From Epichloe hybrida (lineage: Eukaryota; Ascomycota; Sordariomycetes; Hypocreales; Clavicipitaceae): 64,000 bases of DNA. Positions 53,573 through 63,960 of the stretch are shown here, one piece after another. The position numbers were made by a program, and so were the translations under genes. Positions within the stretch are counted from its first letter, which is position 1. Each line of letters opens with the position of its first letter. The stretch is from NCBI GenBank assembly GCA_019022495.1, contig JAFEKR010000062.1, positions 111,183 through 175,182 of the forward strand, written 5' to 3'. A model generated the notes under the pieces. It ran no database searches. It was not told where the DNA came from and worked only from the letters and a program-made list of their open reading frames with translations.

Positions 53573-55630
53573 GACTCCTCCTGCTTCATGTCTGTCTTTA
53601 AATAGCCGATTGAAGAAAAGACGCTAACACGAGCACACGAGCACACGAGCACAGAAAAAAAAAAAAAAAAAAAAAAAAGAGTTCACGCTCCCTGGTGTTT
53701 GTGACAAGTCATCTATTAGCTACCGCGTTCTCCATTGTGATACTACTCTCCATTACATCAGACACCACCCGCCCCCCCTTTTTATCCAGGTACAAGCAAG
53801 TCTACTCCGTAGTAAGCCTAGCTTAGCTCTCTTCCGAGTGTAGATCTAGATCTCTCTGCGACTTATCAAACTTTATTGACTAATAAGTGGGGGCGTGGCA
53901 CGAGCCGATAACCGGGAGCGGGTCGGCCCCCCGGGCCATGTCTTAACGTCGTGCCATTCTGACGTGTCTGCGTGTCGGACAACAGCCGTGGACCACGAGG
54001 AGGAGGGCAGCAGTAGGGTTAAACTTGACACTGCAGGGGAAACACTTCCCCGGAAGCAAATCGTGTTCAGAGTCAAAAGTGGCCCGTGGGAATAAACCCT
54101 GCCAAGGTGAGGGCGGGTAGCAACTGCCAACAGCCGACCCGGACGTGCCGCGGCGTGCATGCACAGCCACCATGACAAGTGAATTGCGGAAAAGGTGAGT
54201 AAGACGCGAGGACCACTCGAAGCAAGATGGTTTGCCAAGGGTGTGTTGACGGGGTAAGATGCGCTGATGATGGCAACACCCGTCCGTCATGTAGGGCTTT
54301 TTCGTCGCGGAGAAAATTAAATAGAGAAATTCTTCTCTAAACGCGTTGTTGGGCCTGGAATACGACGAGGGGTCGGGCGGGCGGCTTCTCTGTCTTGCAC
54401 GGAGTTTCCCTTGCTTGTTTGGCTGTGCTCTAACGTGGTTCTATCCTGATTGAGGGAATACTATGAAACCCCTTATTTTGCAACACGTCCAAACTGTTTG
54501 TCGCTGTTTGTGATATGTACATAGATTCGTCATAGTCGAGCCTACGTTGTCCAAGAGCTGCCCCCCCTCCCTGTTTGTACTGTATGATGAGACCTATGCA
54601 CAAGTCTGTTCCAGACACACAGTAAACCTTGATTATAGAGACGTCTGCGTGACCTGTCTAATGATGTCGGCTGGCCGGGAGTGGACCATATCGGGGCAGT
54701 GTTACCGATATTGTACCGTTACATCGCGGCCTCATGTCTTGGCCATCCCTCTTTATCCGTCTTTGTTTGTTAATGTAGCTTCCCGTATGGTATACGTTAC
54801 TGCGGAGCAGGTGGCTGACGGAAAATAGTACTTTGGGTAGATTGGATTGGATTACAAAGTTCTTTTTGATTTTGGTGTCAAAAGACGAATCAGGGTAAGT
54901 ACCAATCCAGCGACGTTTTACTTTCCAAGAATGAAACCACTGTTAGGATATCTATCTATTTATGATTGCCAAACCACAGCCCAAGTTACCATAGTATATA
55001 GTAGTTTTGGCATAGATTTCTTCTTCCCCAGGTTCAACCCTTTCACTTCAACAACCAGGTCTTCATAACAACTTGACGATAAACTACTTATATGAGACAC
55101 TCCGAAGCCAGGTACGTATTTGTATCCCTTTCTCTCTCCGTGTCAGATTGTTAGTGCCTAGGACAATATCCAATAGATGCATTCGTTGTATCTATCAATA
55201 GATGACCCCAAAGTTATTGTCCCCTATCGGTTAAATGAGACCATCGGAACGAAACACGAATGTGCAATTGTCAATGTCGAGGCCACGTTGAGCCGCCGAG
55301 CTTTTGGTCCTCAAGTTGCGGTTCGAACTATACACATGCACTGCTGCGGTATGACGAGTCTCAAGCTCGTTCCATCATGGCCTGGTAATTCCTAGTCTCG
55401 TTCATCACAAGTGTCAAGGTGTGAAAGTAATTCATGAGCGACAAAAAAGAAGTAATTGAGGGTTTCCCCTAAAGTAACAGAAGTCGTAGCTAGATAAGCA
55501 CAAAGACACATATGACGGGTATATGCTCGCCGTGCGGTTGTCTGAAGCCTGCGACCCATAAGTCGAATCACACTGGAGGTTTTCCTGCGAATGCAATTGT
55601 GCTGACGAGCAGTCCCTTGGTGCCAGCTAC
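53573..55630. other. Intergenic region, no supported gene
   Basis: 2.06 kb. Contains an A-run of about 24 bases (53655-53679), GAGCACAC repeats (53631-53652) and an exact TACTCCGTA at 53803-53811. From 54500 onwards it becomes AT-richer, with many short frames and no family features. Confidence 0.4.
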
Positions 55631-56572
55631 CTATGCATCGTCTCCGTGGTTTCTTTCGTGCACGGCTTTTGCAACGGATAGGCTGGTGTAGTACTTTTCA
55701 CAAATGCGTCTGTTCTCTGAAAAGTCATGTCCCAGCACACTCTGCTTCTCCTGTCTGGCCGTATCTCCAACCATTGCCTTGATTTCCTCCAGGAGGTCAG
55801 CTATACGAGCATATCGCCTAAGCCAACAGTTCTTTATGACCCTGTCTATAGGCTCTGCTGGGTCGGTATCCGGAAATTCACAGTCGATCAAGCGCTCAAC
55901 CTGATCTGGCCCGCTGAGCTCGGCATACAGCTCGTTGCCGCGGGACATGTACCAAAATATCGATCCCAGAGCGAATTGCTCGGGCTTTGGCCCAGCGACA
56001 CCAAACAAACCGCCATCTCGTTCTCTGGACTGCCGCACATATGGTTCGTATCCTACGTCGACATCCTCGCCGATTTCAAGCGAATGATCGAAGTCGATTA
56101 GTATCAGCTCGTCGTCGTCGTTGAGCAAGATGTTCTGGGGATTGAGGTCCCCGTGGGCGTAGCCCAGTTCTTCGAGGTACGCAACCGCAGTTGTTAATTG
56201 CAACATCCAATGCAGGACGGGTCGGTGTTTCGGGAGACTCATTCTGTCGTGAAGTGTCCCATGGGGAATATACTCCAGAAAGCTGACATCAACGCCGTGG
56301 TAGAAACACTGAACAATATTATGAGACTTCGAATCTTGGAGCAATTCGAATATTTTCTGCTCTTGCCGTATCCTTGGGTCCCCAGCTTTGATCGACACTT
56401 TGGCTACAATATTGGAAGAGATGTCCAGGACAACAGAATGTCCACCAATTGCAAAGACGCACGAGGATGGGCAGGCAAGAAGTAGTTGCTTGATTATCGG
56501 ATTGAGCTCACGTATTCCACGACTTTCAAAGTAAGACTCCAAGGCGTTGTAAGTCTCGCAAAGGTCTGTCAT
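55631..56572 (-). CDS. Atypical protein kinase-like protein
   Basis: Single exon, 313 residues. It has a kinase-fold layout: GGHSVV near residues 43-48 for the nucleotide loop, VAKVS with Lys58, catalytic loop HGDLNPQNILL (140-150, Asp142, Asn147) and a metal-binding loop IDFDHS (Asp160) where DFG has become DFD. The activation segment is short and lacks the APE motif (PKPEQFALGSIFWYM in its place). This resembles lineage-specific kinase-like families that are expanded in some filamentous ascomycetes. It could be an active small kinase or a pseudokinase. It lies in the transition to repeat-rich DNA, where fast-evolving genes are common. Confidence 0.75.
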   Translation of the reverse strand: MTDLCETYNALESYFESRGIRELNPIIKQLLLACPSSCVFAIGGHSVVLDISSNIVAKVSIKAGDPRIRQEQKIFELLQDSKSHNIVQCFYHGVDVSFLEYIPHGTLHDRMSLPKHRPVLHWMLQLTTAVAYLEELGYAHGDLNPQNILLNDDDELILIDFDHSLEIGEDVDVGYEPYVRQSRERDGGLFGVAGPKPEQFALGSIFWYMSRGNELYAELSGPDQVERLIDCEFPDTDPAEPIDRVIKNCWLRRYARIADLLEEIKAMVGDTARQEKQSVLGHDFSENRRICEKYYTSLSVAKAVHERNHGDDA

Positions 56573-57389
56573 TGTGTGTAACTTTGCGGGAAAGACTAAG
56601 CGGGACTTGAAACCGTACCAAAGGTTGGGGGTGTAAAGAATGTATTCCTCGGGCCCCTAGCTACTGGATTCTCCATAATAACATGCACTCTCAGTTACGT
56701 ACGGATTAATTCATTTGCCGCCCGAACAAACTATTGGTCACGTGTAGGATCACCCCACTCAGCTTCCTCTGACCTTCTTCGTCCAGTGGCCTGCCTCCTG
56801 AATCCAAATTTCAGTTTTAGCCTTGCAGTTTTCGCATGGCTCTCTCTTCCGAGTACTGGCGAGATAATTGGGTTTGTAGACGCCGCCAGTCGCACATGGG
56901 GTTTCTCCACAAAGACGTGGAAGAACTTGTGCTTCCGGGCCCGGGTGTCCACACAGCATCTTGACGGGGGCAATGTCGTACCAGCACATATCTACAACGA
57001 TCAGTGATGGTCTTTCTTCAAGAAAAAAAAAAAAAAAAAGGAAAGCGAGGGGGAGTGACGTTACTGGATGTTCCTTGCAGTAGTAGTCTCTGTCTGCTTG
57101 ATCTGCGAAGTTGACCCGAAGAGATCAGGAATGTGCTGATACTCATGTATGTGATGCTGATACTTGACCTCTTTAAATACGCGTTGCAGTCACACGCATA
57201 CACCAGGCAAATCATAGGAAGACGGGTAGAAGCTTTGATTCCTCTCGCCTGAGCGGTTCAGTAAGTATTCATGTGCAATTTTGTTTACGACCGTAGTAGT
57301 AAACATTCAAGGCACTACATGACGCCGAATGCCAACTGCCATGGCTGAGTATGCTGGACTGGGATCACTACTTGTGATGCGTCCGTTTT
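56573..57389. other. Intergenic region with one possible small gene
   Basis: Sequence between the kinase-like gene and the first MITE. Apart from the small Cys-containing frame at 56759-56989 and an A-run (57020-57036) nothing is recognised. Confidence 0.35.
56759..56989 (-). CDS. Possible small Cys-rich hypothetical protein
   Basis: Open frame of 76 residues starting MCWYDIAPVKMLCGHPG and ending EAGHWTKKVRGS, with five Cys including a CxxC-like REPCENCKAK. It resembles in style small Cys/Trp-containing hypothetical proteins seen in hypocrealean fungi, but I recognise no family. The overlapping frame in another phase makes this uncertain. Confidence 0.35.
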   Translation of the reverse strand: MCWYDIAPVKMLCGHPGPEAQVLPRLCGETPCATGGVYKPNYLASTRKREPCENCKAKTEIWIQEAGHWTKKVRGS

Positions 57390-57614
57390 GGCTCCATGTG
57401 AAGAGTAACACGTAGACATGCAGTAGTGATTTTACAATTACAGGAGGTCACTCCTCCTACAAGTTTACGTGGAAAGGTACTTCTTCCGTTTTAGGCCTAG
57501 TCACTACTGCACAATGTAAAGACGGATGCGCGTTTAGTTGTCCCTGCATGATTGAAAATTCACTATGTAATCCGTATGTACTGCATGTCTACGTGTTGGT
57601 CTTCACATGGAGCC
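57390..57614. mobile_element. MITE-like element with 36-bp terminal inverted repeats
   Basis: Left end 57390-57425 (GGCTCCATGTGAAGAGTAAC...) matches the reverse complement of 57579-57614 at 34 of 36 positions (two adjacent mismatches). The 225-bp element has no coding capacity; the interior holds a small hairpin (GGAGGTCACTCCTCC, about 57443-57457). A clear target-site duplication was not found. Confidence 0.7.
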
Positions 57615-58265
57615 TTGGTTTCTAATCGTGGCACGCCCCACTCTTTTGGTTATCGCGTGCCTAAAAGAAGGGCGTGGGTATCAAGCAACCCTCTTCTGTT
57701 AAATAGCAACCCTGTCTGTGGCTAGTAGCCCAGTTGCCCCGTTACCGGCCGACCACGTGATTTTACGGGCGGCCACGTACTAGTCAAACGTAGCCCCTAG
57801 CGCCCGCGCATAGCGCACCTAATACCGTAAAATCGCAAATTAAAGCCAAATTAAAGCTATCCTTAATAGCTAAAATCACATAATATTCTATTATTATAGA
57901 GTCTCTCTTTAACCGCGTTTTCCCTACTAAAGAGGCTATCCTTAAGGCTACTAGAGCTATAGGTAAAGAGCTTAGCTTTAGTCTTGTAATTCATTGTAAA
58001 AAGCTAAATACTAGCAATTATAACTGCGAGCGTATGCCTAGATAGCTATAAGACTTAAAGATGCTCCTTTAGATAACAAAGAGGATAATATTAATAATAA
58101 TAGAGGCATTAGTATTAAGCAATAGGAGGCAGAGATAACTTCATAGGATGCCCTAGGGGAGTCATTGACGTCACAGGAGTATTGGTATTACATTGATCAA
58201 AATCGAAGGCAGGCACAAGAGGCAGGGTCAATGATGCGGGACGGTCTGGACACTTAGTACAGACT
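57615..58265. other. Transition to AT-rich, RIP-degraded DNA; possible dead transposon fragment
   Basis: From about 57830 the sequence becomes AT-rich with abundant TpA. Around 57930-58060 the plus strand reads, with stops, a stretch like EAILKATRAIGKELSFSLVIHCKK then CERMPR, faintly like the FAR1-type DNA-binding region of Mutator-like elements. Too degraded to name. Confidence 0.35.
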
Positions 58266-58408
58266 TGTTAGAATTGTATGATGTGATAGCTTATATTGCA
58301 TGTAAAGTACAAGTTACATAGGTATAGGTTGTGGGCAGTACTAGCCCTAATGTACACTCCACTACGCAATCTAGCTAAAGTAGTCCTAATTAGCTATAAA
58401 ATCTAACA
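58266..58408 (-). repeat. 3' LTR of a degraded Ty1/copia element
   Basis: 143 bp bounded by TGTTAGA and TCTAACA (inverted ends). On the minus strand it is immediately preceded by a polypurine tract GGAGGGG (plus strand CCCCTCC at 58409-58415), as expected for a 3' LTR. No 5' LTR was found. Confidence 0.75.
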
Positions 58409-61400
58409 CCCCTCCTTAAGTAAGAGTTATAATAGTGCTAGACCTAGTAAATAATTCCTTCCTACTACCCTTATTAAAACCCTATAGGAAAAAGAGTAAT
58501 AGTCTTATAGTAATTTCTAATGTAGTGCTTATAATTACCTTATTCCTTTACTCCTTTCTTTAAAGGCTAATTACCTTTATTTACTTCTCTAGTTTAGGCC
58601 TTACTAAGGCCTTAGTTCCTAAATTCACTAGGTTTTCTATTTATAAGATCTAGTTTACCTTAATAATCTTTTCCTAAATTAATTTGCAAATCTTATAATA
58701 CTAGATTTAAATATGCTTTATTTGTTGATAAAATTTCGTATTATTTAAGATTATTTAAGCGCTAGTATTATCTATATATAGCTATAAAGGAGCTTGCTCC
58801 TTATAAATCTTACCTATTAATCCTTCTAGATATACTGCTTTTAGGCTAGCGCTAAAGAGACTAATATACTTAGCTTTAGTGCTTAATATTATAACTATAC
58901 TCTATTTCTTGCTTTTCTAGCTAATTATAGCTTTAGCTAGTAAGAAAATATAGTAGTTAATAGACTTAGAGTTACTCTTATTACACGCTTACTTAGTGTC
59001 TAAGTAGCCTATAATCTTATTATTTTATGTTCTATTAAAGAAAAGCACTAGATTTATTATAAACCTAATGTATTATAGCACGCGTTTTGCTACTAATAAG
59101 TGTCTTACTACTAGGTTAGTTATAAATTTACTTAGCTTAGCCACTAGGTATAGTAAATTAATCTAAGTTCTAATTATTATAAATATTAATATTCTAAGAA
59201 TACACTAGAATAGTAATTAATTATCTTTATAGCACTTTTCCCTCTTTATGTAAGGCTTTAATATCTCTAAAGTGTCTATAGGTATATTCTATATTTTAGC
59301 GTTTTCTATATTTAGTTATCTTAGTAATCTTTCTAGGTATAGTTACTATAAGAGAGAGATAGTCTTTTTCTTTTAATCTTAAGTAATTACTATGCCTAGG
59401 AAGTAATGCACTAAGCCTAGGTTAGTTATTTTAAACTTTTCTACTAGCTTTACCTTAACTTCCCTAATTATAGTAATATTAGGCCTAAAGAATAGCATAT
59501 TGTCTATATAGATAGTAATAATTATATTATCCTTATAGAAGATAGCCTTATTAAATTTTAACTAAGTGAATCCTATAGTAATAAGTTTAGTTAAGAGCGT
59601 TTTAAACTATACTTATAAGGCTTACTTTAAGCTATAGAGAGCCTTTAGGAGCTTATAGACTTTTCCCTTTTACTTAAATCCTTTAGAGAGCTTTATATAA
59701 ATAGTTTCCTTTACTACGCTATATAGGAAAGCTATTTTTATATCTATTTGCTTAATCTCCTAGTTTAGTAAGGTAGCTAGTGTAAATAGTAGTTAATATA
59801 TCTTCTGCCTAATTACTAATGTAAAAGTCTTATTATAGTTAATGCTATATTCTTATTTAAAACCTCTAATTACTTAGTAGGCCTTATATTATTTAATGTT
59901 TCTAGATAGGCTAAGTTTAGCCTTAAAGACCTATTTTCCTAATAAGATATATTAAGTATTATTAATATTAATAACTTTAAAGGTATTATTTTTAATTAGT
60001 ATATTATACTCCTTCTCTATAGCTTTCTTCTATTTTAGCTAGTTACTTAATCACTAAGCTTCCTTATAGAACTTTAGTTTGTTTTCTTTAAGTAATTTAT
60101 TTAGAGTAATTAGGTACGCTACTAGGAGAGGCATAATGTTATTTAGGGCTATTAGCATTCCTTAGAATTTATTAAGAAAGGTAAGTTCTTATAGCCTAAG
60201 TTTAGGGTAATTTACTTTAAGTTTAGGGTGCTTTTATTTCCTAATTACTAGGTTTATTAAGGTTAAGTAATATATTAATGGATTTTCTAGTAGGTAATTA
60301 AGGTTTTTAGGGTTAATTACTTTAGTCCCTTCCTAAAACCTTACCTATTTAATTGCTCTATTTACTTACTAATTAGGTTAATTATTACCTTCTTATTTCC
60401 CCTCCTAGACCTAATTAGTAAGCCTTTTAACTATTAATTAATCCTATAGATTAAGTTATAGAAAACGCTTTAGCTAATCTAGTAGTAAAATCTCTTTTAC
60501 GTATAGTAGTGCTAGGAGATTAGCGCTATGCTAAGGGAGCTTAAATTTTACCCTTAGGTTAATTTACGTTTACTTATTAAAGGTAATCTCTTTTGCCCTT
60601 TTTACTAGCCTTATAATTAGATTCTAGAGTTAATAAATATTATTAGCTTTATAGCTTACTAGGAAGTAAAGATATATTTTATTATTAAGCTTCTTTAGGT
60701 GCTTTACCTTAGGCACTAGCTTATAAGCGTAATAGCTAAGGCACTATAGGTATAATATATATAGTTTAATTCCTAACTATACTTTATATAGAGTTATACT
60801 ATTAAGAGCGCTATATAGAGATTATTCCTAGGTATACACTACTACTTATAGGATCTCTCCTTAAAGCTCCTTTAGAAGTTTACTATTATAGAAAATAGCT
60901 CTTACTTTATTTTAGATAGTAAGGTACGCACGCTCTATTAGGTTTTAGTTTAGTTAATACGCTATAGTTTACTTTAGTATAATGCCTTTTTATTTAAAGA
61001 AGTTAAGTAAGACTATATTCTTAAACTCTTCTCTATTATCTAGCCTATACTATTAAATCTAACCTAATATTTATGCTTTTACTATAGTAATATTTGCTTA
61101 GATATAGGTAGTAGCTTATAACTTCTCTCTTAGTAAGTATATCCTAGGTTTCTTAGTTAGGTTATTAATAATAAGTAAGTAGTACTCCTCCCTTACTAGT
61201 ATTTAAGGCTTAATTAGGCTACCTAGATTTACTATTTGCCTTTAACTATAGTTAAGTGCCCTATGTAATACTACCTAAGTATTTTATGCCTTTCCTTTAC
61301 TTACTATATAGGCCTTATAGGGACTAGCCTATTTATTAGTAACTTAGATACCTAAATTATTTACTAGCTTAATATAGTTAGTATAATTTAGGTAACCTAT

Positions 61401-61707
61401 CCTAAGGTAAAAGACCTATAGTAGTATAGTCTTAGTGGTATATAAGGTAAGGAATACTACTAGGTTATTAATAACTTCTAGTGTATCCTAGTAATGTATA
61501 GTTTTTACATAAGAGTACTCTAGGTATCTAAATCTGCCATAAGTTATACTGTAAATCACTAGACTTTTGTTATACCTAACTTTTACGTTATTACACGTTT
61601 AAAGATATATAAAGCTAGGTTATTTAGTAAACACGCTAAGGGATAGTAAGTTAATAGGTAAAGTTAGTATATAGAGGACCTGCTAGAGGTAAATTAGCTT
61701 TATATTT
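58409..61707 (-). mobile_element. RIP-degraded internal part of a Ty1/copia retrotransposon
   Basis: About 3.3 kb of extremely AT- and TpA-rich sequence with stops in all frames. The minus-strand reading still shows, in copia order, a GAG_pre-integrase relic (near 61380-61410), an integrase-like stretch (about 60600-61300, with pieces resembling LITNLTKKP and AERAxxTI), and the reverse transcriptase active site YIDNM at 59499-59510 (from YVDDM by two G-to-A changes), flanked by YKDNIIITI and LFFRPN. Missing 5' end (gag, protease, 5' LTR): truncated at 61707 where a different, non-degraded LTR begins. Confidence 0.85.
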
Positions 61708-62163
61708 TGTCGGGGGAAAAGCAACACCCCAAAACGACAGAAAAGACGACGATAGTAATAACAACAAAAACGACGATATTGACGATGCTGACGATACTGA
61801 CGAATTCAACGATATCGAAGCCGGAACCTAGATAACGGGATCTAGGTCTGCGATATTTGCGATCCATCGCGAGGATCCAAGCCGAAAGAGGTCTCTTTTC
61901 AATGTCAGGTTAAATTCATCTTGTCAGGTTAAACACAATGCCAGGTTATCTTATCCATTAAACAATCCAAGCCAAAGGCAACAAAGGGAGAGTTAATTTT
62001 CTATAAAAGGGGAGGGAATCTAGGGATTTTATCTAGCTAGATAGTCACATGACTAGGGATCCGATTGATCTGGCGATGCCGATAGATCCGATGATGCCGA
62101 GGTCTAGAGGCCTGTGGTCTTGTGAGAGAGGTCTTAAGAGGTCACAATTCTAGCCACACAACA
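61708..62163 (-). repeat. Non-degraded LTR of a second retroelement (solo or truncated)
   Basis: 456 bp with ends TGTCGGGGG...CACAACA; on the minus strand it starts TGTTGTGTGG and is preceded by the polypurine-like AGTTGGGGAGG (plus 62164-62174). Contains GACGATA-type repeats (61754-61820) and three CAGGTTA copies (61904-61950). Base composition is normal, unlike the RIP-degraded DNA directly to its left. Element body is absent: about 170 bases later mitochondrial-type sequence begins. Confidence 0.6.
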
Positions 62164-62172
62164 CCTCCCCAA

Positions 62173-62211
62173 CTGTTTTCCCTTTTCTAGCCCCTAGGAA
62201 AGGGAAAACAG
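62173..62211. other. Strong hairpin beside the LTR
   Basis: Near-perfect inverted repeat: CTGTTTTCCCTTTTCTAG paired with CCTAGGAAAGGGAAAACAG, 39 bases in all. Could form a stable stem in DNA or RNA; function unknown. Confidence 0.8.
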
Positions 62212-62337
62212 TAATAAAAAAAATAAACAACAAAAGGGGAAGAAGTAGTATAATCATAAGAAAAAAAAAATTCGTGATTTTCAGGCCCCCCTACCCATCA
62301 ATCCATCAATCAAAAGGGTCATCCATCAAAGGGGTCT

Positions 62338-62476
62338 TAAGAAATTTAACAATAATGTAGAATTAGCTAAATACTTAAAGATATCTAAAGTGACGGTAGG
62401 TAAATATATGAATAACAATTTAATTTATAATAATATTTATATATTTAAACCTATAGAAAATAAAAATTTTGATTAA
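62338..62476 (+). pseudogene. C-terminal fragment of an intron homing endonuclease (NUMOD1-type end)
   Basis: Reads in frame to TAA 62474-62476: a helix-turn-helix-like VELAKYLKISKVTVGKYM and then IYNNIYIFKPI, typical for the NUMOD1 end of GIY-YIG or LAGLIDADG intron ORFs. Its 5' part is cut off at the NUMT junction. It sits directly upstream of a nad1 exon, as an intron-borne ORF would. Confidence 0.6.
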
Positions 62477-62482
62477 TAGTTA

Positions 62483-62956
62483 GAATCTGAATTAGTTAGT
62501 GGATTCATAACAGAACACGCTGCTATTATATTTGTTTTCTTCTTCTTAGCTAAGTATGCAAGTATAGTAGTTATGTGTATCTTAACTAGTATATTATTCT
62601 TAGGAGGTTATTTATTAGGTTTTAATCATGTTTACTTCTTCGATTCTATAAATTATATCTATGCTTATTTATTTAACGTAGAATGAATAACATCTAACGA
62701 ATATTTCAAACTAAGAGAATTATTAACTAGTTCTGCAGTAGATGGATTATTATATAGTTTAGCTTTAGGTATAAAAAGTTCAATAATGGTGTTTATCTTT
62801 ATATAGACAAGGGCGTCTTTTCCTAGAATTAGATTTAACCAATTAATGTCCTTTTGTTAAACCGTTTTACTTCCAATATTATTTGCGTTTATAATACTAG
62901 TTCCATGCTTATTACATATATTTGGAGTATACTTTATAAACATAAGTTTGTTTTAG
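62483..62956 (+). pseudogene. nad1: nad1 (NADH dehydrogenase subunit 1) 3' exon, copy 1, disrupted
   Basis: 158 codons read [20 protein letters not shown], then [21 protein letters not shown] and the C-terminal RASFPRIRFNQLMSFC...PCLLHIFGVYFINISLF, ending TAG 62954-62956. A UGA codon stands for Trp (NVEW), so the origin is mitochondrial. Two conserved Trp codons are stops (TAG 62804-62806, TAA 62858-62860) and the conserved Glu of the LAEYAS motif is Lys (AAG 62552-62554). All three fit G-to-A at TpG. Confidence 0.88.
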
Positions 62957-63068
62957 AGCTTACCTAGTGTATAACAAGCTCACCCTATAGTCGTGAAACG
63001 CATGTCCACTAATATTACCTTACAATCTAAAGAAAAATTAAAAGTATAAGATAAATATACTTAAAAGT

Positions 63069-63800
63069 ATGTCTAAAGGCAATATTTATACTAATATACA
63101 TGACACCTCAACTATCTCTTTAATAAAAGAGAATTTAACAGGCCAAATAGGGATATATTGTATTGTAAACAACCATGACAATAAAGTATATATTAGTAGT
63201 TCTATGAATTTAGCTAAAAGGGTATTACAACACATTAAAAACACACAATCTAACATATACTTACAAAACGCCATAAATAAATATAAATTAGATAATTTTA
63301 CCATATATATTTTAGAGTTTTTAACTCCTTCAGATAATAATCTAACAAATATGGAGTTAAACGTAGAACTAATATTAATGGAACAAAAGTATTTAGATAT
63401 GTTTAAGAACAAATACAATATAAACCCTAAGGCAGGAAGATCAAGAATTGGAGCTAAACATACTGAAGCTACTAAAGAACTATTTAGTAAAATGAGACAA
63501 TTAAACCCTAATTTTCTTAATAAAACCCATAGTCCTAAAACTATTAAGAATATAAAGTTAAGATTTTCGGGTTCAAATAATCATATGTTCGGTAAGCCAG
63601 TTACGGAAGAAAATAAAAAACTAATATCTAAGATGTTTAGTAAAAGTGTTTATTTATATGATGCTAATACCTTAAAATTAATTAAGAAATATAATAAGCA
63701 CAAGGATATAATACAAGATTTAAATGTTTCATCTAAAACTATAGTAAAATACAAGGATTCAGGTAAAGTATTTAGAGACAAGTACATTCTAACTTCATGA
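63069..63800 (+). CDS. GIY-YIG homing endonuclease ORF (possibly inactivated)
   Basis: Intact frame of 243 residues (standard code); with mitochondrial code (UGA=Trp) it extends to TAA 63813-63815, overlapping nad1 copy 2. The catalytic domain starts with GIYCIVN (about 28-34) and the usual YIG is here YISSS (about 42-46), the Gly lost by GGT-to-AGT. Following are NLAKRVLQH and NINPKAG, then NUMOD3-type repeats (GAKHTEATKELFSK; GSNNHMFGKPVTEENKK) and a NUMOD1-like C-terminal helix-turn-helix. Such proteins cut an intronless or alternative allele and promote copying of their gene. In a nuclear copy it should not be expressed. Confidence 0.85.
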   Translation: MSKGNIYTNIHDTSTISLIKENLTGQIGIYCIVNNHDNKVYISSSMNLAKRVLQHIKNTQSNIYLQNAINKYKLDNFTIYILEFLTPSDNNLTNMELNVELILMEQKYLDMFKNKYNINPKAGRSRIGAKHTEATKELFSKMRQLNPNFLNKTHSPKTIKNIKLRFSGSNNHMFGKPVTEENKKLISKMFSKSVYLYDANTLKLIKKYNKHKDIIQDLNVSSKTIVKYKDSGKVFRDKYILTS

Positions 63801-63808
63801 TTAATGAA

Positions 63809-63960
63809 TGAGTAAGAGCATCATTCCTAGAATACGTTTTGATCAATTAATTTCATTCTGTTAAACTATATTATTACCTATACTATTCGCATTTATAGTA
63901 TTAGTTCCATGTCTATTACACATATTTGGAATATATCTTATAAATATTAGTTTATTCTAA
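63809..63960 (+). pseudogene. nad1: nad1 3' exon, copy 2 (duplicate of the last 51 codons), disrupted
   Basis: Begins TGA-GTA-AGA-GCA (Trp-Val-Arg-Ala) and repeats the end of nad1: SFPRIRFDQLISFC, then LVPCLLHIFGIYLINISLF, stop TAA 63958-63960. It is 152 bases against 153 in copy 1: one base is missing in the Phe-Pro codons (about 63823-63828), and the second Trp is TAA (63862-63864) as in copy 1. Compared with copy 1 it differs at many third codon positions while the protein is nearly the same, so the two copies are not a recent duplication. Confidence 0.85.

Noticed and set aside
61740..61830. GACGATA repeats considered as a CRISPR-like or satellite array
   Set aside because: Irregular units without constant spacers, inside an LTR.
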